This document shows, piece by piece, positions 58,116 to 64,000 of a stretch of 64,000 nucleotides of DNA. The stretch is from positions 124,001 to 188,000 of the forward strand of contig JAOTYL010000002.1 in the NCBI GenBank assembly GCA_029861865.1, given 5' to 3'. Under the pieces are notes generated by a model. The model was not told where the DNA came from. It saw only the letters and a program-made list of their open reading frames with translations, and did not search any database. Source of the stretch: Myxococcales bacterium. Lineage in GTDB: Bacteria; Myxococcota_A; Polyangia; Polyangiales; Houyiibacteriaceae. Positions within the stretch are counted from its first letter, which is position 1, and every line of letters begins with the position of its first letter. The position numbers and the translations under genes were made by a program.

Positions 58116-59270
58116 TCAGCTCAAGCGTTCGATGATCGTGACGTTGGCCTGGCCACCGCCCTCGCACATCGTCTGCAGGCCGTATCGGCCACCGGTGCGC
58201 TCGAGCTCGTGAAGAAGGGTCGTCATGAGCTTGGCGCCGGTGGCACCGAGTGGGTGGCCGAGCGCGATCGCACCGCCGTTCACGTTCACCTTGCTGAGGT
58301 CGGCGCCGAGCTCTTTGGCCCAAGCAAGCACCACGGGAGCGAAAGCTTCATTGATCTCGACCAGGTCGATGTCGTCGAGGCTCATGCCAGCTTTTTCGAG
58401 CGCGTACTTCGTCGCGGGAATGGGAGCGGAGAGCATCCGAATCGGATCCTCGCCACGAACGCTCAGGTGATGGATCCGGGCACGCGGCTTGAGCTTGTGC
58501 GTCTTGAGAGCCTTTTCGGAAGCGATGAGGATCGCCGCAGCGCCGTCGGAAATCTGGCTTGCGACCGCCGCCGTCAGGCGACCACCGTCCATCAACACTG
58601 GCAACGCGGCCATCTTTTCGAGCGTGGTGTCTCGGCGAGGGCCTTCATCGGCGGTAACATTGCCAAATGCAATGATCTCGCGATCAAAACGCCCTTCGTC
58701 TTGAGCCTGGGTAGCGCGCCGATGACTCTCGAGCGCAAACTTCTCGAGCTCTTCACGCGATAGATCCCAGTCTTTGGCGATCATCTCAGCGCCGTAGAAT
58801 TGATTGACCGGCTTGTCGCCATAGCGTTCGGACCACCCGACAGAGCCTGAGAACGGATCGTGAATGCCGAGCTCTTTGCCAGCCATCATCGAGGCTCCGA
58901 TGGGAATCATGCTCATGTTTTGAACACCCCCTGCAACGACGACATCTTGCGTGCCGCTCATTACCCCCTGTGCCGCAAAGTGGACTGCCTGCTGAGACGA
59001 GCCGCATTGCCGGTCGATGGTGACTCCTGGCACGTGCTCCGGATAGCCCGCGGCCAACCAGCAGGTGCGAGCGATGTCGCCGGCCTGGGTGGCCACGGTG
59101 TCGACGCACCCAAACACCACATCTTCGACCATTCCGGGGTCGATCCCGGTGCGCTCAACCAGGCCTTTGATGACGTGCGCCCCAAGGTCTGCGGAGTGAA
59201 CTTCGCTCAATCCGCCACGCTTTCTTCCGACCGGCGAACGAACTGCTTCAACGATGTATGCTTCAGCCAT
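58116..59270 (-). CDS. fadA6: Steroid thiolase, FadA6-like
   Basis: 384 residues, GAGG ribosome site. The thiolase triad is intact: C89 in DRQCGSSQQ, GHPLGATG (His) and CEGGGQAN (Cys). It resembles FadA6, the thiolase of ring C/D degradation, over its length (EAYIVEAVRSPVGRKRGG; ASQISDGAAAILIA; GGRYGLQTMCEGGG). It lies at the end of the unit with ipdABC, as FadA6 does in mycobacteria. Confidence 0.85.
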   Translation of the reverse strand: MAEAYIVEAVRSPVGRKRGGLSEVHSADLGAHVIKGLVERTGIDPGMVEDVVFGCVDTVATQAGDIARTCWLAAGYPEHVPGVTIDRQCGSSQQAVHFAAQGVMSGTQDVVVAGGVQNMSMIPIGASMMAGKELGIHDPFSGSVGWSERYGDKPVNQFYGAEMIAKDWDLSREELEKFALESHRRATQAQDEGRFDREIIAFGNVTADEGPRRDTTLEKMAALPVLMDGGRLTAAVASQISDGAAAILIASEKALKTHKLKPRARIHHLSVRGEDPIRMLSAPIPATKYALEKAGMSLDDIDLVEINEAFAPVVLAWAKELGADLSKVNVNGGAIALGHPLGATGAKLMTTLLHELERTGGRYGLQTMCEGGGQANVTIIERLS

Positions 59271-59335
59271 CTAAACCTCGCTAATGGGTATTTGTAGGGG
59301 CACCGGTTGCCTCCCGCAAGCTGCCGTCCCCGGAG

Positions 59336-60358
59336 TCAAAGAACTTGGCGCCCCACCCGCTCGCGGTGGAAGGCCGCATCGCCCCGGGTCGCCGCGAGCG
59401 CCCAGGCCCGTTTCATCCACATGTGAAGGTCACATTCGATGGTGTAACCAATCGCACCGTGCACCTGCAGCGCCTGCTTCGCCACGAAAGTTGCAGCCTC
59501 ACCTGCATAGATCTTGGCGAGCGAGACGTCGATCTCGTTCGTCGTTTGACTGGTGGCCATCGACCAGCCGGCCCGGTAGACCATCGGACGGGCGAACTCC
59601 TGCTGGATCAGCGCGTTGGCGAGCCGGTGCTTCACCGCCTGCTGCGCGCCGATCGGCTTACCAAATTGCTCTCGGTCCTTTGCGTACTGCACCGCCATGT
59701 CGAGCATACGACGACTGAGGCCAACGAGTTGGGCGGCGGTCGCCAGGGTGGCGCGCTCCTTGGCGAGGGACAAGAGCGCGTGGCCATCGACATCGTCTCG
59801 CATGCGGTGAGCTTTGCTCTCTTCAAAGTCGATGCGTGCGAGTTGACGAGCCCGGTCGACCGATGGCTCGGGAACCACGGACACCTCGGACATCGGAACG
59901 CAGTGCGGCGCTCCACCCCGCTCGGCGATCAGGACATCCGCTGAATCCGCGTAGGGCACGACGGCCTGGTCTTCGAAAGCAACGATGATCTTGCCATTGC
60001 CCGTCGCGACGGATTCGAGCCACTGGTCCTTTTGAGAATTGGTTCCCGCCGCATCGAGAAGTGGAATTCCGACGGCGATGGTATCGACGAGAGGCCCGGG
60101 CAATGCTGCGTACCCGATTTCCTCGAATGGCAGAATCGAATCGAGCTCGCTCATCGCCAACCCGCCGGCGTCTTTCGAAGCCGTCATGCCGATCACGCCA
60201 GTTTCGGCGAGGGTCGCCCAAACCGCGGCGGCGGCCTCGGGGCGACCTTCCCACACGCTGCGAACGACTTCGGGTCCGCACTCCCGTTGCAACACGTCCC
60301 GAACGGTGTCGCGCAGCATCTTTTGGTCATCGGTAAAGGCGAAGCGCATCGCGGTCAC
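59336..60358 (-). CDS. Acyl-CoA dehydrogenase, partner subunit (HIP unit)
   Basis: 340 residues, a short member. GTG start overlaps the previous stop (GTGA). LVGLSRRMLDMAVQYAKDREQFGKPIGAQQAVKHRLA is the core helix region; the end is VHGAIGYTIECDLHMWMKRAW. There is no YEGT motif. It pairs with the next gene as in FadE31-33-type enzymes of ring C/D degradation. The substrate is inferred from the unit. Confidence 0.83.
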   Translation of the reverse strand: MTAMRFAFTDDQKMLRDTVRDVLQRECGPEVVRSVWEGRPEAAAAVWATLAETGVIGMTASKDAGGLAMSELDSILPFEEIGYAALPGPLVDTIAVGIPLLDAAGTNSQKDQWLESVATGNGKIIVAFEDQAVVPYADSADVLIAERGGAPHCVPMSEVSVVPEPSVDRARQLARIDFEESKAHRMRDDVDGHALLSLAKERATLATAAQLVGLSRRMLDMAVQYAKDREQFGKPIGAQQAVKHRLANALIQQEFARPMVYRAGWSMATSQTTNEIDVSLAKIYAGEAATFVAKQALQVHGAIGYTIECDLHMWMKRAWALAATRGDAAFHRERVGRQVL

Positions 60359-61515
60359 TTTCGAGGGAGCCCAAGCACACGCTCAGCGATGATGTTGCGC
60401 TGAATTTCGTTGGTGCCGGCGTAGATCGGCCCCGCCAGCGCAAACTGGAAGCCCTTCATCCACTGACCCTGGTCGACAGCGCTCTCCGCGCCTTCATCGA
60501 GCTCCAACAACTCACCGATCAGCGCAAGGGCTGTCTCGTGGGTGCGGACGTCCATTTCGGACCAAAATACCTTGTTCATGCTCGAGTCGGCCCCGATCGA
60601 TTCACCCTGCATCATGCGCGTGACGGTTTGGAAAGTGAACCAGCGGTATGCCTGCGCATCCATCCACGCCTGAATGACCTGATCGCGAAGGACTGGGTCC
60701 GAGCGGTCACGATGTCGATGGTAGAGATCGACCAGTCGGGAGGCGGTTGCCATGAATCGACCCGGGCTTCGGAGCGTCAATCCGCGCTCGGAGCTCGTGG
60801 TCGCCATCGCGACCTTCCAGCCCTGGTCGACCTCACCGATGATGTCGGCCGCGGGCACGAACACGTCTTCGAGGAAGATCTCGGCGAACCCCTCGTCGCC
60901 ATCGAGGCGATCCACCCCGCGCACGGTCACGCCTTCCGTGCGAAGCGGGAACATGAAATAGCTCAAGCCACGATGTCGGGTCTGCGCTGGGTCTGTACGG
61001 AAAAGCCCGTAGGCCATATCGCAGAAGGTAGCGCGCGTGGACCATGTCTTCTGTCCAGTCAGGCGCCAGCCTCCTTCGACTCGTCGAGCTGTGCTCGTGA
61101 GCGCGGCAAGATCGCTTCCGGCATTTGGCTCGGACCATGCCTGGGCCCACGTCACATCGCCGCGCGCCATCGGCCGGAGAATTCGCTCCTTTTGCTCGTC
61201 GGTCCCAAACTCGAAGAGCGTGGGCGCCAAGAGGAAGATCCCGTTCTGGGTGACGCGGCTCGGCGCGCGAGCGCGATAGTACTCCTCCTCGAAGATCAGC
61301 CATTCGACTAGCGATGCTTCTCGTCCGCCATACCGCTTTGGCCAGGACACCGCAGCCCAACCTGCATCGAACAGCACGTTCTCCCAGGCGATGTGCTGCC
61401 TGAATCCCTCGCGGGTGTCGCCCGACCGGAGGGCTTCAGTCGGCACGTTGGCCTCGAGCCAAGCGCGGCACTCCTTCCGAAAAGCCTCTTCGTCAGCTGT
61501 GAAGTCGAGGTCCAT
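60355..61515 (-). CDS. Acyl-CoA dehydrogenase, FadE subunit (HIP unit)
   Basis: 386 residues. WAQAWSEPNAGSDLAALTST and QKTWSTRATFCDMAYGL are the substrate/FAD segments; the end is IYAGTNEIQRNIIAERVLGLP, with Ala where the canonical catalytic Glu would be. It pairs with the previous short subunit (4-nt overlap). It lies between fadA6 and ipdC, so it is probably the dehydrogenase of the HIP-CoA pathway. Confidence 0.85.
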   Translation of the reverse strand: MDLDFTADEEAFRKECRAWLEANVPTEALRSGDTREGFRQHIAWENVLFDAGWAAVSWPKRYGGREASLVEWLIFEEEYYRARAPSRVTQNGIFLLAPTLFEFGTDEQKERILRPMARGDVTWAQAWSEPNAGSDLAALTSTARRVEGGWRLTGQKTWSTRATFCDMAYGLFRTDPAQTRHRGLSYFMFPLRTEGVTVRGVDRLDGDEGFAEIFLEDVFVPAADIIGEVDQGWKVAMATTSSERGLTLRSPGRFMATASRLVDLYHRHRDRSDPVLRDQVIQAWMDAQAYRWFTFQTVTRMMQGESIGADSSMNKVFWSEMDVRTHETALALIGELLELDEGAESAVDQGQWMKGFQFALAGPIYAGTNEIQRNIIAERVLGLPRK

Positions 61516-61524
61516 CGAAACGAC

Positions 61525-62583
61525 TCATGCTCCGAGGCGAGCCAGGGTTTGTTCCGCCTCGCTTACGACGCGTTCAATCAGCTGCGCGACCGAAGGGACC
61601 TCGTCGATCACCCCCGTGACCTGCCCCGTCGGTAAGATACCAGCCTCGACTTTGCCGTCTACCATGGAGGCCTTGGTAAGCATCGGTGCATTAGCGGCCA
61701 TCGCAAGCTGCGACCAGGTCAGCTCCTGGTTCTTCTTCATCGCGAGCCCTTCTTTGATGAGCGCGAGCAGCGACGTTCCGGTGACCTTCATCAGCAAGAG
61801 CGCGTTCATCGCAGCCTTGGGGAAGCGCGCAATGGCGCCGGCCTTCTCGAGTTGATCGATGAGCTTGGTGCGTATGACGCGCTGCGGATAGCCATCCACC
61901 GCCGTGGTCACCACCGTGCCGTTGGGCTTCGTGTCGAGGTAGATCTGTTTGACGTGCTCGGGAACCTGGCTTTCCTGGGTGAGAAGGAAACGGGTACCCA
62001 TCGCAATCCCGGACGCGCCGAGCGCCAGCGCTGCGACCAGGCCGCGGCCGTCGCGGAACCCGCCCGCCCCGATGACAGGGATGTCGATGGCGGAAACCAC
62101 ATCCGGGATCAAGATCGAAGTGGGGATCTGGCCCGTGTGACCACCGCCCTCTTGCCCTTGCGCGATCACTGCGTCGACACCCCAAGCTTGCACCTTTTCG
62201 GCGTGACGGCGGGCGCCGATCGTCGGCATCGTGACGACGCCGGCGTCTTTCAGGGTCTTGACGACTCTTTCTCCCGGCGCCTGCGCGAAGCTCGCGACCT
62301 TGACCTTCTCGCGGATGAGTAGACGAACGCGATCCATGATGTCGGCTTGATCAGCGCGAAGATTGACACCGAAAGGCTTGGTCGTGCGGTCCTTGAGCCT
62401 GGCGATCGCGTCGGCAAGCTCGTCGAACGTCATGGTCGCGGCCGCGAGGATACCCAGGGCTCCGGCTTCGCTCGTCGCAGAGGTGAGGCTCGCCCCCGAA
62501 ACCCAGCCCATCCCGGTCTGGACGATCGGATACTGCACGCCAAACAGATCGCAGATGCGAGTGTGCAACGTGGGGTGTGTCAT
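61525..62583 (-). CDS. ipdC: Flavin-dependent IpdC (nitronate-monooxygenase family)
   Basis: 352 residues. The flavin barrel motifs are QTGMGWVSGASLTSATSEAG, VNLRADQADI, VIAQGQEGGGHTGQIPT and GAGGFRDGRGLVAALALGA (phosphate site). In databases it is a nitronate monooxygenase, but its place beside ipdAB and fadA6 fits IpdC, a reductase of the HIP ring-C/D pathway. It overlaps ipdB by 4 nt. Confidence 0.85.
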   Translation of the reverse strand: MTHPTLHTRICDLFGVQYPIVQTGMGWVSGASLTSATSEAGALGILAAATMTFDELADAIARLKDRTTKPFGVNLRADQADIMDRVRLLIREKVKVASFAQAPGERVVKTLKDAGVVTMPTIGARRHAEKVQAWGVDAVIAQGQEGGGHTGQIPTSILIPDVVSAIDIPVIGAGGFRDGRGLVAALALGASGIAMGTRFLLTQESQVPEHVKQIYLDTKPNGTVVTTAVDGYPQRVIRTKLIDQLEKAGAIARFPKAAMNALLLMKVTGTSLLALIKEGLAMKKNQELTWSQLAMAANAPMLTKASMVDGKVEAGILPTGQVTGVIDEVPSVAQLIERVVSEAEQTLARLGA

Positions 62584-63344
62584 GCCACGAGTTCCTTTTG
62601 GGCGTGCCCCTGTGGATCGAGCTCACGAAGGGCCGAAAGTTGATCTGGGGTCGGGACGGGGGTGGTGTCCAGTCGATCGGGGACCACGAGCTCGAACCCG
62701 GTGTTTGCCAGAACGCGGTCGACCTCGACGCCGGGATGAATTGAAACCAAGCGCATGCGGTGATCCGGCGTGTTGAAATCGAAGACGCCGAGATTGCTCA
62801 CCACCCGGCGGATCTCGTGAAAGCGGCTACTGGCGGCGTCGAGCGACGCGGCTCGATCGTAGCCGACCCCGCTGACCATATCGACGCTCGGCACGAAGAC
62901 GCGCGCGTCGTGGTTGGGCACCCAGTAGCTAGTCGTGTGGTTGATCGTGTTGCCCGGGGCGCCACGAACGCCGAGCAGTTGAGCCTTGGGGTGCCGCCAC
63001 GGGCCGATGCAGGCGATGTTCTGGTTGCCGAATTGGTCGATCTGAGACGCGCCCATCATGACGTGCCGGCGTCCCCACCAGAGCGTGTCGAAGACCGAAC
63101 CGAAAGGCATCCAGCCCTCGATGTCCTCGTCGGTTGGCTTGGCTCCGAGCGGAAGGGCATGTCGAAGGAGAAGATTGAACCCGTCGGTCATCAACAGGTT
63201 TGGCTCGAACGTTGCCTTCGCCAGCCGCGCGCCGAGGCTAGGCATGGTGCCCATTGCGCTTACGAGGACCTCGCCGTCGTCGCGGAAGCACTCTGCGATC
63301 GCCAACGCGCAGATGTCAGCTCGCGTAGCCTCAGAGACGCTCAT
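62580..63344 (-). CDS. ipdB: CoA-ring hydrolase subunit IpdB
   Basis: 254 residues from MSVSEATRADI. It is CoA-transferase-like: SAMGTMPSLGARLAKATFEPNLLMTDG, GASQIDQFGNQNIACIG, PGNTINHTTSYWVPNH and HRMRLVSIHPGV. With IpdA it opens ring C/D CoA thioesters in HIP degradation rather than transferring CoA. It overlaps ipdA by 14 nt; an in-frame extension upstream lies inside ipdA. Confidence 0.87.
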   Translation of the reverse strand: MSVSEATRADICALAIAECFRDDGEVLVSAMGTMPSLGARLAKATFEPNLLMTDGFNLLLRHALPLGAKPTDEDIEGWMPFGSVFDTLWWGRRHVMMGASQIDQFGNQNIACIGPWRHPKAQLLGVRGAPGNTINHTTSYWVPNHDARVFVPSVDMVSGVGYDRAASLDAASSRFHEIRRVVSNLGVFDFNTPDHRMRLVSIHPGVEVDRVLANTGFELVVPDRLDTTPVPTPDQLSALRELDPQGHAQKELVA

Positions 63345-64000
63345 GACCGACCACTTTCTGATAATCCGCCTCGGAGCCGTCGAGGTACTTCGCCCGAAAC
63401 GCCTTCCAGGCGGCGGCGTCCTTGGCGGTTGCGGCGTACTCGCGTTGGAACTTCTCATCTCTCGGGTAGTCGGGTGGGCATTCGGTGAAGTGCGCACCAC
63501 CCGGCGCTTCGACGACCCCACACACCATCATGCGGTTGATGAGCAAGCTCTGAAGAGGACCGCCGCGTGTCAGCTCCTCGGTAGAGACGAGCTCTTCGCA
63601 GCTCATGTAGGCCCGGGCCGCAGACATACAGAAGAGGTTATCGAAGTACGGGTCACGCCCAAGCACCTGGCCGTTGCCCGAGGCATCCGCTCGGTTCATG
63701 TGCACGAACGCCGCGTCGAGCTCGAGGGCGGGCACGGCGACGAGCTCTTCGCCGTCGTCGTAGGGCGACTTTACCGTCTTGAGGTGGGGATTGATTTTCA
63801 ATACGTCCGACCCAAGGCCCGCGCGCGTGGGAAGAAACGGCAGACGTTGCGCTGCGGCGCGAAGCCCAAGAAGAAACATCCCTTCATCGAGCTCGACGGC
63901 CTCGATGGTGCCGCTCTGGCGTGCCTTTCGGAAGTGGGGCTCGAGCGGGATCGAGTCGAGCGAAACGAAACCGTAGATCACTTTCTTGGCTTGACCGGTC
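63331..64000 (-). CDS. ipdA: CoA-ring hydrolase subunit IpdA, partial
   Basis: The N-terminus is cut by the window edge; the frame is open to the last base (TGQAKKVIYGFVSLDS visible). Typical segments are TRAGLGSDVLKIN, ALELDAAFVHMNRADASGNGQ and NRMMVCGVVEAPGGAHFTECPPDY. It is the alpha partner of IpdB. The start and any promoter or further genes lie to the right of the window. Confidence 0.85.
   Translation of the reverse strand, partial: TGQAKKVIYGFVSLDSIPLEPHFRKARQSGTIEAVELDEGMFLLGLRAAAQRLPFLPTRAGLGSDVLKINPHLKTVKSPYDDGEELVAVPALELDAAFVHMNRADASGNGQVLGRDPYFDNLFCMSAARAYMSCEELVSTEELTRGGPLQSLLINRMMVCGVVEAPGGAHFTECPPDYPRDEKFQREYAATAKDAAAWKAFRAKYLDGSEADYQKVVGHERL

Noticed and set aside
38824..64000. 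Aromatic (mhp/bph) rather than steroid assignment for the hsaE-G-F genes
   Set aside because: HsaA and HsaD signatures, KshA, FadA6, ipdABC and KstR-like operators occur in the same island; a pure mhp cluster would lack these.

Overview
The window is a GC-rich, densely packed bacterial chromosome segment with many 1-20 nt gene overlaps. It has a full branched-chain amino-acid operon, a transmembrane Ser/Thr kinase, several lipoproteins, outer-membrane-type proteins and a di-haem oxidoreductase. Together these suggest a Gram-negative of the Myxococcota/Deltaproteobacteria type; this is an inference from gene content, as no rRNA or tRNA gene was found. No insertion sequence, integrase or CRISPR array was recognised. 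The only repeats seen are four short palindromes, each at or within a few bases of a stop codon.

1-9.4 kb: cell-envelope genes. There is a partial propeller-like lipoprotein, a small secreted barrel-like protein overlapping a zinc-phospholipase-like protein, and a TetR repressor divergent from a run of three paralogous metallo-beta-lactamase (MBL) proteins with an arylsulfatase lipoprotein between the first two. 9.4-14.7 kb: a five-gene export/import-like module (barrel protein, LolD/MacB-like ATPase, FtsX-type permease, ZnuA-like lipoprotein, large membrane-anchored protein). 14.6-26.0 kb: a TetR gene with twin operators and a long acyl-CoA dehydrogenase, an epimerase divergent from an aldehyde dehydrogenase, an ABC-2 exporter, a membrane Ser/Thr kinase, a glyoxalase-fold protein, a duplicated tetra-haem oxidoreductase and a DUF192 protein.

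26.0-38.1 kb: the operon ilvB-ilvH-ilvC-leuA-leuC-leuD-cimA-leuB-maeA. Its leader carries a complete classical attenuator: a short peptide with 14 branched-chain residues in 18, an antiterminator, and a perfect terminator hairpin with a T tract. The arms of the two hairpins overlap, so they are mutually exclusive.

38.8-64 kb: a steroid (cholesterol-type) catabolic island with a gene set like that of actinobacteria. One unit (hsaA-hsaD-hsaE-hsaG-hsaF, two acyl-CoA dehydrogenases and a short-chain dehydrogenase) diverges from an amidohydrolase and an enoyl-CoA hydratase. A second unit runs SCP2, two-domain DUF35 protein, two thiolase-fold lipid-transfer proteins, acyl-CoA ligase, Rieske KshA, and a KstR-like TetR. 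A third runs ipdA-ipdB-ipdC, two acyl-CoA dehydrogenases and a FadA6-like thiolase, for the ring C/D product. Two 14-bp palindromes that fit the mycobacterial KstR consensus (TnnAACnnGTTnnA) lie 41 and 43 bp before the first genes of units one and two. The housekeeping rlmKL gene and a PilZ gene sit inside the island. The ring-A dioxygenase (hsaC), hsaB, kshB and kstD are not in this window.
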